This document shows positions 1 to 10,524 of a stretch of 29,633 bases of DNA, piece by piece. The stretch is from Aduncisulcus paluster. Lineage: Eukaryota > Fornicata. Location: contig BQXS01011316.1 in assembly GCA_024181965.1 (NCBI GenBank), forward strand, positions 1 to 29,633. The letters run 5' to 3'. Made by a program: the position numbers and the translations under genes. Within the stretch, counting starts at the first letter, position 1. Every line of letters starts with the position of its first letter. The notes beneath the pieces were generated by a model, which ran no database searches, had not been told where the DNA came from, and was given only the letters and a program-made list of their open reading frames with translations.

Positions 1-1
1 G

Positions 2-2284
2 AAAGAGAGAGAAGATAAATTAAATACCTTAGAAAAACAACGTGAAGATGCCCAAGAATCTGATCGCCAAAAAGAGGATAGCTTCAACTCCAAGCTTGCT
101 GAAGACAATAAGAAGTGGGAATCTCTCCTTGAAAAGGTCAAATCTGCTGAGGAAACAGAGAACAAGAAAGTATCTGCACAAAAAAAGAAGTTTGAGGCAG
201 AAAGAGCTGCCGAAGCTGAAGCCGATAAGAAAAGGCTTGAAGAAGAAGAGAACGCTCGACTTGCTCGCCTTAAGGCAAACGCAGACAAAGCAAAACAACG
301 TCAAGAAGAAGCTGAAGCCTTTAGAAAAGAGCTTGAGAATATCAAGAAAACAAGGGAACAAAATCGAGAAGAGAAGAAGAAGAAAGAAGAAGAGGAAGAC
401 AAAAAGCTTGAAGGCGAACTTTCTCGCTTAATTGCCGAACTTGAAGTTGAAATTCACGTAAAAGAAGAAGAGCTCTCAAAGAAACTCTCGGATAATGAAG
501 AAAAGCGAAAGCTATTTGAGCAACTTAAGGCTGAGTTTGAGCGTGTTGAAAAAATTGCCGAAGAAGCTGAACAATCCTCCCTTAAGGTTAGTCGTGCAGC
601 TGATGCCATCACTAAGCAATTGGGAGACAAAGCTGATGAGCTTGAGGCCAACAGAAAGATCAGCAAGTCCACTAAAGAAGACCAAGAGAACGTTGAAGAC
701 CGTTTGGATAAGGTTGAGCGTAAAGTAGTCATGTTACGTGGGAAACAGGCAGACGACGATAGAATTGAGAAGTGTAAGACTCAGATTTCTGAGCTCAGTT
801 CTGAATATGCCACTCTCAAGGAACGAATTGATGCTTTTCTTGCTATTGTCAATACAAAACGAGAAGAGGTTGCTGCTCTCAGAGCTGAGAAGAATTCCCT
901 GTATGAAAAGGCCCTCAAGTTGAAGGATGACACTGCGAGAATGGGTGAAATCAAGGAGGAGAAGAAGAAAATGGAGGAAGAAGTACGCCATCTTGAAAGA
1001 AAGCTTGAGAGGAGCAAGGCCAAAGTTCAATTAGCTCACCAAGCCCTTGAAAAGGAAAGATTAGCTCGTAAAAGGTTCCACAATCAATTATTCGAGATGC
1101 GTGGACATCCCAAGATTGTCTATGCCTGTAATATTCCCAATAACGATGTAGCTGCTTGTCCAGACATGTGTACTGTCGTCGTAGCTGGAGGAGAGAGAGA
1201 ATGTGTGCTTGATGGCGTTGTTGATTTCGAGCATGTCAAGCGTGAGGAGCTTGTAAAGGCCAATGGAGACGCCAGTGAAGAACCACGTGCACTTGGTGAT
1301 GCTTATTCAGCCATTCCCACTGACGGAAAGACACTGTCACTCGCAGCCAAGTGTAAATCAGCTGCTTACAACGCTCTCACTGGTTTTACAAGCACAATCG
1401 CTCTGTGGTCCATGCCAGGGAGTGAAAAGATATCCGAATCTCTCTTCTTCTCTCCTTCAACAGACGATGGACTGATACCTTCTTTGTTAACTATTTTGTT
1501 CAAGAAAATGGCTTCTCTGAAAGTTTGTAAGTTCAGGGTCGTTGGTTGTGCTCTGATTGAAGACGAGACGGATAACACTTTTTCTTGTGCAATCACAGGG
1601 AACAAATGTGGTGTATATAAAGACGTAAACTCAGTACAGCAGGTGTCTGGTGCCAAAATTATGAATATCGAAGGTCCAGATAGCGTTAAAGAGTTATTGG
1701 GACCAGTGCAAGCTAAATATAGATCTTCCAAAGGTCAGTGTGGAGCAGTTGTATACCTTCAAATTCTCAACGAGCACGTAAAAGAACGTAAATTATACAC
1801 TGGTGGTATCACTTTTGCTTATCTTCCTTCTCCTGCTACTTCAAGGGGACAACTTATTGAGAAATCTTTGGTTACAATCGCCAAGAAATCCAATGAACTG
1901 ACCAACGATGGCAAACGTGAACTTAACGCTGCTCTTTCGACTCATCCTGATCTCTCTCCTCTATACACAGCCTCTGGTCTTCTGCGCCTGTTGAAGGGAG
2001 CCTTTGGAGGCAATGATAAGCCCTGTTTCGTTATTGTTGGCAGCAAGACGGATGACATTGAAGGTGGAAAGAAGGCTATTCGAAAAGATATGGAAATTGT
2101 TGATAACCTTCGATCTGTCGTTTGTAAAACTGTCCAAAACGTTGATACCAAAAAGACTATTATTTTAAAGAGAAAAATTGGGAAAGTTTTGTCTGCTATC
2201 TCCTTGAAGGATCCTGAAGGGGAGTTGGGACCCCTTGAATCTTCCTCTTCCTCTCCTTCTTCGGAAGATGAAGATGAGAAATAA
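2..2284 (+). CDS. Coiled-coil protein with degenerate kinesin-14-like motor domain (5' partial)
   Basis: The frame is open from the window edge, so the N-terminus lies outside; 760 residues are visible. Residues 1-355 are a Lys/Glu-rich coiled coil. Residues 356-368 (nt 1067-1105, RKRFHNQLFEMRG) match the neck of C-terminal kinesins (kinesin-14: R-K-LHN-x-QELRG). The rest follows kinesin order. A P-loop equivalent is at nt 1400-1432 (ALWSMPGSEKI, where kinesins have AYGQTGSGKT). A switch-I equivalent is near 1724-1750 (SSKGQ for SSRSH). A switch-II equivalent is near 1817-1840 (AYLPSPA for VDLAGSE). Near 1952-2049 there is a clear counterpart of the YRNSKLTRLLQDSLGGN segment (LYTASGLLRLLKGAFGGND). 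All nucleotide-contact motifs are altered, so ATPase activity is doubtful. Inference: a non-catalytic kinesin-14 partner, in the manner of fungal Vik1/Cik1. The C-terminus is Ser/Asp/Glu-rich. Confidence 0.75.
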   Translation, partial: KEREDKLNTLEKQREDAQESDRQKEDSFNSKLAEDNKKWESLLEKVKSAEETENKKVSAQKKKFEAERAAEAEADKKRLEEEENARLARLKANADKAKQRQEEAEAFRKELENIKKTREQNREEKKKKEEEEDKKLEGELSRLIAELEVEIHVKEEELSKKLSDNEEKRKLFEQLKAEFERVEKIAEEAEQSSLKVSRAADAITKQLGDKADELEANRKISKSTKEDQENVEDRLDKVERKVVMLRGKQADDDRIEKCKTQISELSSEYATLKERIDAFLAIVNTKREEVAALRAEKNSLYEKALKLKDDTARMGEIKEEKKKMEEEVRHLERKLERSKAKVQLAHQALEKERLARKRFHNQLFEMRGHPKIVYACNIPNNDVAACPDMCTVVVAGGERECVLDGVVDFEHVKREELVKANGDASEEPRALGDAYSAIPTDGKTLSLAAKCKSAAYNALTGFTSTIALWSMPGSEKISESLFFSPSTDDGLIPSLLTILFKKMASLKVCKFRVVGCALIEDETDNTFSCAITGNKCGVYKDVNSVQQVSGAKIMNIEGPDSVKELLGPVQAKYRSSKGQCGAVVYLQILNEHVKERKLYTGGITFAYLPSPATSRGQLIEKSLVTIAKKSNELTNDGKRELNAALSTHPDLSPLYTASGLLRLLKGAFGGNDKPCFVIVGSKTDDIEGGKKAIRKDMEIVDNLRSVVCKTVQNVDTKKTIILKRKIGKVLSAISLKDPEGELGPLESSSSSPSSEDEDEK

Positions 2285-3265
2285 GTTGTATCCAAAATTA
2301 GATCAATCTAGAATTAATTTCAATCTAAAGAAATATATTAATATATATATATCGTCGATCTGCCCGTTTTCATTCACAAACAACTGTAATTTATCATGAA
2401 AACTTTCATTCTTTCGTTGCTTTCTATTTTCATTTTCATTTTTATAGGTCACATGTCCAACATGTTTTCTACAAGTCGTAGATTTTCTTTTTTATATAAT
2501 ATAAGACATGTTTTTCCCTTTTAAACTTTTATTTTAGATTAATGTTCTTAAATTCTGGCTTTCTTTTATTGCGTATGTGTTCGTTTATAGCGGTTTTTTG
2601 TGGGATGAATTTTTTTTGCGACTATGTCGCACTGCGACTTTTTCAATATTCTAAAAACGTTAAAATTAATATCCTATGATACCCTTATTCATTTATTATT
2701 TTTTTATTTTTATCTGATTGCTTAATAGCAAACTTGATGAATCCAAAAATCTTACACGCGGGAATGTGTATATTTACAATAGATCCATATCATGAGAAGA
2801 TATCTCTCAGTAAATCTTCAGTTTTATCGCCAATTCCAAAAATAAATAGTGTCTGGGGAGTGATTTTGGTTGGAGGCGAAGATACGCAACTCTAAGAGAA
2901 CTCTAAAAACCATTCTCTCTTACTTCCATGGTCATAGAACCATTTCATATGATCATAAAGAGCACATATCATTGGATTTTGGGCAAATTTCTTGATATAA
3001 TGGAATAATCCAATTCTTAGCATATTATTATGCATCAATTCAAGAATTTCTACTCAATGAAGTCAAAAATTTCATCACAGGACGTCTGGATTGGCTATCC
3101 AAAAAAAAAAAAAAATTTCCATGGCTGTATTGAGCCAATAAATTAATTTCTTAACACATTAAATTATTGAAATGTAAATAGTCGCCATTATATAATATTT
3201 ATTTATAAAATTTCTTTCAAATTTCAACGACTTGCAGAAAATTTTTACAAATTTTGTCACAATTT
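2285..3265. other. Noncoding intergenic region
   Basis: About 980 bp of AT-rich DNA with no convincing ORF. It holds a pair of overlapping short inverted repeats built on GCGAC/GTCGC (2618-2638) and long T and A homopolymers, including an A run near 3102-3116. I see no tRNA or recognisable ncRNA. It should contain the 3' end of the kinesin-like mRNA and the promoter of the SET gene. Confidence 0.6.
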
Positions 3266-4206
3266 ATGGGACTTCATGTTATAAAACAACTTCCTACAAG
3301 GGTTTGTATGTATTTTAATTTAATTTTATGCATAAAAAGTAGTTATTTGATCGATTCTAACATCTCAAATTCAATCATTCCATTTTCGCCACAAATACTA
3401 ATGTTATTGTCTAATTTTATTGGGATATTAAATTATAAATAGTACCTCGACTGCAAAAAGTCCATGGAAAGGGATTTGGTTTAGGGAAAGTACCTAAAAT
3501 ATTAGAAGAACCTGTAAAACTCGAAAAACAATCAGAAATTATTTTATCAAAGAAAAAAATTCCTTCATATAAGTCAACATTTAAGAAAATATTAGTTAAT
3601 CGATGGGTTTCAATGAAACGACCAAAGAAACCACCTAAATCACAGTGGTTTGTATGTTGTTGTCAAGGAGAATGTGGTCCAGATTGTGAAAATAGGTTTA
3701 TTCATGCAGAGTGTCACCAATCAACATGTCCTTGTGGACCTAAATGTGCTAATTCCGCACTTCAACGCCGAGATTATGCTAAAACTGAAGTTAAATATGC
3801 TGGAAAGAAAGGATTTGGCTTATTTGCTAAAGAATTTATCCCCGAAGGACGACTTATAACTGAGTATATTGGAGAAGTTATTGATGAAGAGGAATTACTC
3901 GATAGAGTGGGAGCAAAGAAACCTGGAGATCACGATTATTTTCTTGAGGTTCAAAAAGGAAAACTATATATAGATTCTCAATATTACGGGAACGAATCCC
4001 GATTTATTAATCATTCATGTGAACCAAACGCTGAGAGGATAAATATGCAAGTAGGTTCTGAAATCAGAGTTGGAATTTATGCTTTTACAGATATAGAAAA
4101 GGGAGAAGAGATTTCATTCGACTATGAAATGAAAAGAATGCAAAAAGAACGGCTACCTTGTTATTGCGGGTGTGAATCTTGTCGAGGCTTTATGGACATT
4201 GAATAG
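3266..4206 (+). CDS. SET2-type histone-lysine methyltransferase (AWS-SET-postSET), one intron
   Basis: Proposed exons are 3266-3305 and 3443-4206, together 804 nt and 267 residues. The AWS region is Cys-rich (CCCQGECGPDCENRF, then ECHQSTCPCGPKCAN). The SET domain has the GFGL start, EYIGEVI, the S-adenosylmethionine-pocket motif NHSCEPN (nt 4009-4029) and GEEISFDY. The post-SET CYCGCESCRG ends the protein. This architecture is that of the SET2/NSD/ASH1 group, which methylates H3K36 in known members; the substrate here is inferred. The protein is compact: no WW, SRI or other reader domain. The first in-frame ATG without splicing is 3613, just before AWS. The frame is open and Lys-rich back to 3439 without an ATG, which is why an upstream exon is proposed. 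An alternative acceptor at 3460 keeps the same frame. Confidence 0.85.
3306..3442 (+). other. Probable spliceosomal intron in the SET gene
   Basis: The donor is GTATGT (3306-3311), a branch-like TACTAAT lies at 3396-3402, and the acceptor is TAAATAG ending at 3442. Removal joins a 13-codon exon starting at ATG 3266, phase 1, in frame to the open reading frame before the AWS domain. Length 137 bp. The acceptor at 3460 is an in-frame alternative. RNA support was not available. Confidence 0.6.
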
Positions 4207-4252
4207 CCGTTGGTTTGACATTTTTATGCTTTCTTTTGAACATTTATTGGTA

Positions 4253-4258
4253 AATAAA
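4253..4258 (+). promoter_or_regulatory. AATAAA polyadenylation-like signal
   Basis: AATAAA lies 47 nt after the SET stop codon, a typical distance for a eukaryotic 3' end. Confidence 0.4.
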
Positions 4259-4310
4259 ACAATATAACAACTTGTTTGAAACAACAACAGGATATTGAAG
4301 AAGTGGTGGC

Positions 4311-4449
4311 GTATGTGCCATTCTAGTTTCACTAAGAAAATTTAATTGGATTTTCCAATTATTATAATGTTCTTTTGATCACATTTCTCACATTTTATTG
4401 GTATATATTGATATCTTCCAATCATTCTTGTTTTTTCTGACTCTCGCAG
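4311..4449 (+). other. Candidate 5'-UTR intron upstream of the LRR/EGF gene
   Basis: A GTATGT donor (4311) pairs with a CTGACTCTCGCAG acceptor ending at 4449, ten bases before the start codon at 4459. The upstream exon would be noncoding. The signals resemble the introns in the SET and TPR genes, but no reading-frame test is possible. Confidence 0.3.
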
Positions 4450-4458
4450 ATCTTGGAA

Positions 4459-7400
4459 ATGTATCGTCGTTGTTTTCAAGAAATTTTCGTTTTTACATTC
4501 ATTTTCTTGATTTTTTTCCGTGATATTTATTGTGAATATGCAACAGTTGAGGATGATGCTCTTCTTCAAGCCCTATGTGGCTATGCTGGCCTATCTCCTT
4601 CCTGCTCACAGATAACCGTTGATGAAATTAATAGTATTACTTCAAATCCTCTTGATCTTGCGAATCTTTCTATATCCAATATATCTGGCTTAGAAAATCT
4701 TTCAACCGCTATTACCGAAATTTTATTACAGGATAATGTATCCCTTGTTGATATTACACCCATTTCTTCTCTTCTTAGCCTTTCTTCTTTGAATTTATCC
4801 AATACTTCTGTTAATGATTTGAGTTCTTTCTCTAATTTGAATTCTCTTACTTCATTATATTTAGGCTCTTGCCCAATTGATTATTCTACATTTAATTTTT
4901 CGTATTCTCTTGAAATTTTGGATATTTCTGATACTGGAGCCGTTGATTTCGCTGTTCTAGAATCATTTACCGATTTATCTGTTTTAATTCTTGACAATTG
5001 TGAAATTACAAATAACGATCTGAATGATTTCTTCAATACTTTCCCTTTCCCAGTACTTGATTTCCTATCACTCTCGGGCCTTAATCTTGAATATATCCCA
5101 GATTTCAATATTTCTACTTCCAGTATTACAACTCTTGACCTCTCGAATAACTCCATTGAGGATCTTCTCCCGCTTTATTACATCACAGGCCATAATTTTG
5201 TTGAGTTAGATCTTAGCTCCAACCTTATTGCAGACCCAACTCCATTGTTTCTTGTATCGTCACAACTCGAATATCTTTCAATAGGAAACAACTATATTTG
5301 TGGAATGGATGAAGATTGGTTGGTGGAAAATCTACAATCTATATCACCTATAACTATTAACGATGACATATTGGAGCAAACATGCAACTGTGCCACCAAA
5401 TATTCATGTCATGAATCATTTGCGACTGACTTTGTCGTATGTAAGAAGATCCAGAATGAGTATTGGGCATCTTGTGCTTCTGTGGCATATTACACTCCTC
5501 CATCGCTGAGCCAATATGCTAATCAACCTATTTCATTCAGTGAAATACTATTCGAGTGTAATTTTGACCCTTCTTTTTATTATCTAGTCATCTCTCGGCC
5601 CTACGATAGAGAAACAAGTATGATTGGGACAGTGACATATTGCATATTTGGATGGTATGGAGATGAATGTGATGATCCGTGTCCTATAAATTCAGTCGAT
5701 ATCACCGCTGGACACTCTCATTGTATTGATGATATGGATATTGGCAACGTATGTCACAGTGTTGAGCATTATTGTGAATGTGGTGGAGTACTAACTGGAA
5801 ATGCTTGCAATATTATTGAATTCGAGTGTAATTCCATGAAAAATCGAATATTGGATGTTATTGGCAAGTCTGCACCTTCGGTCGTTTATGTGTATGAATT
5901 GTACGATTATTCAGGCCATCTTGATCTTTCAAATGACGGATGCACTGATATTTCTGGATTACGGTATGCCGCTGGGGTTAGTTCCTTGGATCTGAGCAAT
6001 GCAGAATACAGTTCTCTTGAAGATATTTCTGAGTTAAATCTCATCCCGTCTTCACCACTGGTCTCTCTCAATCTTAAAGGTACATGTGTGCATGATTTAA
6101 TCAATTCAATTCCAAACCTTCATGAACAAATCATCGAACTCCATCTCCGTGCCGCTGGAACATCTTATGATGATGATGATGAACTGACTCCTAGCTATGA
6201 GGAATGGTCAAATATAGATCAACTGGAACCATTTATAAATCTTGAAACATTAGGTTTGTACCAAGGGGATTCACATGTCACTGATTTGCTGTTCCTCCAA
6301 GAATTACCAGATACTGTCACATCCTTATCTTTTCAATCTCTCTCTGTTAGTGATATCTCTCCATTGTATTTGTATAGAGATAGACTTCAATACCTAGATA
6401 TTGATGATCTTTATGTTAATTTCAATGAAGAGGAATATTCAGATGAGATTGAGATTTTTCGTTCCTATTTTTCGACTCGAGATACGCTCGAAATTATTGC
6501 AACTGATAATAGTTTCCAATGTTGCATTGATTCCTACGCCCTTTTATCTGATAACCAGTGTGTAAACGAACACGGCTCTCTCAAATGTACTGAAACATCG
6601 TATGTTGATGCTCGTACAATGAATTACGATGCCGTTCCCGATGATTTGGTTTGTAACTTTATCGATCCTTTCGAACAAATTGATTTACACAATCAGTGTT
6701 TTGGATTATCTCAGGAATCAAAGCGATGCGTTGGAGTGACCGATGATGGTACGATTGATGATGTATTTGTGGAATGTCAAGAAAAAAGATACGGAGAGAA
6801 TTGTGATGGGTGTATTTATGATGAAATTGGTAACGTGTGCCCAGAGGCTGACTTTTGTAACAATCCGACTTCTTACACTAATCCTTCTTGTCGGTGTGAT
6901 GATAGTAATGGCCTTGACTGTAATGCTAAATATCGTGCATTAATCGTTGAAACGACTGGAGATGATGACCTTGCTATTGCTGTTTGTGAATCCATGGGTC
7001 TTTTCTCTTGTTCATCAACTGAAGCTGATTCTGTTAACAAGAACATGACATTTGCCAATCTGATAAAATTAGAAAAGCTCATATTTCCAGCGTCTTCTGA
7101 TTCATCATATTTATCTCTTCCTTATAAACTCAAAGTCCTGAGTTTTGAAGAAGGAACTCATCTAGAAGATCTTTCATTTATTGCTCGAATGTGGCACTTG
7201 CGATCCCTTGATCTTGGTAATGTTCAGGGCATAAATAAGTCAATGTTTGAAGGGCTTGTGCAAGCTGTTTTGGATCGTTCCCTTGAAATGGAATTGGATG
7301 ATAACTACAGTGCCTCTGAGACATATTGTTTTGGATCCTGTCACCTGAGGTATCTAAACTTATCAGGACAGAGCCTTGGCCTTGACATCAACGATTCCTC

Positions 7401-9821
7401 AAACTCCTTCTCATCCACCTTATCCCTTGTCAATGGATTCGCCATTTGTTCTGGGGATTGTTCAAATGGGGAAGATATCTATCCTCTCGGTAAGCTCTTG
7501 ACTCACGTTGACCTGTCGAGTAACTCCATCTATGATCCCTCCATCATTGGAATTCAACCATCATTCCGTCGTTTGACTCACATTGACCTGAGTGAAAATA
7601 ACATTAGTGACATTAGTCTCGTCGGAGCTCTCATACAGAGTCTTGATTACATCCATAATCTCGATCTCTCTGGCAATATGTTGCCCTGTGCTTCTGACAA
7701 CGAATGCAATACTCTTCTCCAAGAAACAATGCCTTCAATCGACATTAGTGGTGTTACATTGACATTTGAACCTCAATATGAGCTTGTCTGTGGAAGTGAG
7801 AGCTGTGGAGGTGAAAATATGACATGTATTGTTCAAGCTGGATCACCAACATGTGCCTGTCTGACTGGATATTATCTCTTGGGTGAGTCTTGTATTGAGG
7901 ATGTTGATGGCTATTGTTCCTCTTCATGTACTGGTGAAAGAGGAATTTGTAAAGTTATTCAAGATGACACCGATTCCTCTGATTCCCTTGATCCTGTTTG
8001 TGTCTGTTCTGATGAATGGTATGGAGATGACTGTGACTTTGCATGTCCGATTGATAACGATGGCTATCTATGTGGAAATGACCATGGATCATGTGATATT
8101 ATGAGTCATTCATGCTCATGTGATGGTTATACAGGTTCTTCATGTGAGATTGAATGTGATGCTGATGTTCAGTGTAGTTCCAATGGATTATGTTCCTATT
8201 TCTCAGACGTTGAGAATGGAGAACAATTCGAAGTTTTGATATGTGAATGTGAATCTGGGTATTACGGTTCTATGTGTCAATCCTCGGTACCCGTGGAGAT
8301 ATTTATAGAAAATGGATCAGTCACTGATTATATTTGTGGAAGAGATTATTCCTCTCCTTCTTCACAAGGTGATTATTCTTCCCTTGTCAATGAAATCAGT
8401 CATTCTTGCGATTGTTCAGACAATGGTTTTGCTGTGTCTGCAGAGGGATTCTGCATCGATCCTTCAACCCACCCTGATTATAAGGATATTGATGGAAATG
8501 ACACCGCCTGTGTCAGGTGTGGGATCTCAGAATTGAGTCATGGATCATGTGTGATTCATTCGAGTGGATTGGCTATCTATGTGGAAATGACCATGGATCA
8601 TGTGATATTATGAGTCATTCATGCTCATGTGATGGTTATACAGGTTCTTCATGTGAGATTGAATGTGATGCTGATGTTCAGTGTAGTTCCAATGGATTAT
8701 GTTCCTATTTCTCAGACGTTGAGAATGGAGAACAATTCGAAGTTTTGATATGTGAATGTGAATCTGGGTATTACGGTTCTATGTGTCAATCCTCGGTACC
8801 CGTGGAGATATTTATAGAAAATGGATCAGTCACTGATTATATTTGTGGAAGAGATTATTCCTCTCCTTCTTCACAAGGTGATTATTCTTCCCTTGTCAAT
8901 GAAATCAGTCATTCTTGCGATTGTTCAGACAATGGTTTTGCTGTGTCTGCAGAGGGATTCTGCATCGATCCTTCAACCCACCCTGATTATAAGGATATTG
9001 ATGGAAATGACACCGCCTGTGTCAGGTGTGGGATCTCAGAATTGAGTCATGGATCATGTGTGATTCATTCGAGTGGATCTGCTTTCTGTTCATGTGATTA
9101 TGGCTATGGAGAAGAAGCCATAGACGATGATTCTGAATCATTTGCATCCGATACCGTCCTTTGCTCGACATTTATCTGTGGAGTATCTTCATCTCTTGAC
9201 CTCGGAGCTTGCAATGGCCATGGAAGTTGTCTGTTGAACTCTCGAATGTCGTACGAATGCCAATGTGACGGTGTTTGGTCAGGAATAAGTTGTTCTTTGA
9301 CATCAAATGAAACTTCACTCCTTCAATGGTTTTTGATTGTTTCAATATTTGTTCTGTGTGCTTTGATAATATCTTTGATTGTATTTGCAGTCATACGCCG
9401 AGAAAATAAGAAATATTATCTCAAAACAACAATTCTTGACTCTGAGAATCTTGTTCAGAAAACCGATACTGAGAAAGAACGTTCTCCAAAAATAGGAGAG
9501 ATGATATTAAATCCTTCCCGTCTCCCTGACTACCTCGAACACTTTGAAGAAGATCAAATGGAAACAGTTGTTGCCGCTCCACCACCCCAATCATCATCTG
9601 AAGAAGATCGAATGGAACAACCAATTAGATCCATTCCTGAAATAGAAGAAGAGGGAGGAATGCATAAAATAATTAAAAGGAAAAGGAAAAAGATTAAGAA
9701 ACGAGATGTCAAACTTCCGATTGTTGAAATGTCAGAGATGAGAGCGAAGAATTCAGAAGTGGAGTCGGTGCCTGGTCCAAAGAAAACGGTGAAGAAGAGG
9801 AGGATGAAAAAGAAAAAGTAG
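4459..9821 (+). CDS. LRR/EGF-type single-pass membrane protein, frame broken by a 509-bp tandem duplication
   Basis: The ATG at 4459 opens a hydrophobic signal peptide of about 25 residues. LRR blocks (LxxLxLSxxxIxD, internalin/SDS22-like) occupy roughly nt 4640-5330, 5920-6450 and 7060-7700. They are interleaved with Cys-rich modules, and EGF-like repeats (CECESGYYGSMC, CSCDGYTGSSC) fill 7780-9300. A transmembrane helix (9327-9395) and a Lys/Arg-rich cytoplasmic tail with two basic clusters follow. As assembled, the frame stops at 8613 (1384 residues), because 8061-8569 is repeated exactly at 8570-9078 and 509 is not a multiple of three. Removing one copy gives a continuous 1617-residue type I membrane protein with a sound tail, so the break is recent or an assembly error. 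The role is probably surface adhesion or recognition; the ligand is unknown. Confidence 0.8.
8061..9078 (+). repeat. Exact 509-bp head-to-tail tandem duplication
   Basis: Copy one is 8061-8569 and copy two 8570-9078. I see no differences between them. Identity ends at both unit borders (8060 a against 8569 t; 8570 t against 9079 c), so there is no microhomology. The unit lies in the EGF-coding part and shifts the frame at its junction. Confidence 0.95.
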
Positions 9822-9878
9822 AAGGATCACATTTGATCGTCCTATAAGAATATTATAATCTCATCAATGCAATTTAAA

Positions 9879-9884
9879 AATAAA
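9879..9884 (+). promoter_or_regulatory. AATAAA polyadenylation-like signal
   Basis: It lies 58 nt after the LRR/EGF stop codon. Confidence 0.4.
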
Positions 9885-10011
9885 GCATTAATATTAATAA
9901 TATTATATCAACTGGATTTTATACTTAAATAATCCATTAGGGAATAATATATTTGATCCAACCAGTCTCGAGCAAAGAAGTATCACGTTTGCTGCTGTCA
10001 TTCAATTAATA

Positions 10012-10152
10012 ATGACCAAAGATGAAATTTCAGTTGAAAAATACATTCATAATCTAGTTGATGAAATGTGTAAAAAAATAGATGAAGTTACAGAGAAGGA
10101 AGTGAAAAAGATTGAAATTTGTGCTAAATCAATGATTGATGAGCTTAAATGA
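10012..10152 (+). CDS. Small ORF, 46 aa, possibly the end of a longer or decayed gene
   Basis: ATG 10012 to TGA 10152 encodes a charged, amphipathic-helix-like peptide (MTKDEISVEKYIHN at the start, MIDELK at the end). The same frame is open back to 9901 and still reads like protein just upstream (FDPTSLEQRSITFAAV), but contains no earlier ATG. It could therefore be a terminal exon whose donor I cannot find, a pseudogene remnant, or a true short gene. I do not recognise the sequence. Confidence 0.35.
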   Translation: MTKDEISVEKYIHNLVDEMCKKIDEVTEKEVKKIEICAKSMIDELK

Positions 10153-10524
10153 ATTAATTCGCAGTAATAATGTGTTTTAACCAATAATATTGATGTATTT
10201 CCTTTGTGCAAATAGTCTTTCAAGTGAATGACTTAAACCTTAGTTTCTCCACTCCCTGAAAGAAAAATTAAATATTGAAATGGTAAAATTTTTTTATAAT
10301 TCGTATTATTAACAAGAAAAAACGATCAATTTTTTTTTCTTTGTGGATTCACTTCCAACTCCTTCGAACTGAAGCCTTCAGTACTAATTGAATTAGTTAA
10401 ACTCCGAGGTTCAGTTTTCTTAATTCCAAGATTTTTTCAAATATCTTGACTGAACCTTTCTTCGGTTTATTTTTAAGAGATGTTAATAAATGAATATTCC
10501 TAGTAGAAATTGAATGTTACAACA
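10153..10524. other. Convergent intergenic region with inverted repeats
   Basis: Noncoding DNA between the small ORF and the end of the minus-strand TPR gene. Two 15-bp palindromes with a one-base centre abut (10368-10382 and 10383-10397). A composite hairpin follows at 10407-10457: an 8-bp outer stem AGGTTCAG/CTGAACCT and a 6-bp inner stem CAAGAT/ATCTTG. Confidence 0.5.
10466..10471 (-). promoter_or_regulatory. AATAAA polyadenylation-like signal (minus strand)
   Basis: TTTATT on the plus strand lies 53 nt beyond the TPR stop codon. The hairpin at 10407-10457 begins a few bases further downstream. Confidence 0.4.

Noticed and set aside
1942-2295. Antisense ORFs opposite the kinesin-like gene and similar ones opposite other CDSs
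   Set aside because: They overlap well-supported genes, lack domains and are explained by coding-strand composition.
3254-3442. A 62-codon ORF before the SET gene
   Set aside because: Only its first part (from ATG 3266) is useful, as exon 1. The rest reads through the proposed intron into AT-rich noncoding sequence.
4459-9821. Bacterial internalin acquired by transfer
   Set aside because: The LRR spacing is similar, but the EGF-like modules, eukaryotic-type signal peptide, transmembrane helix and basic tail fit a native protist surface protein. Base composition matches the neighbours.
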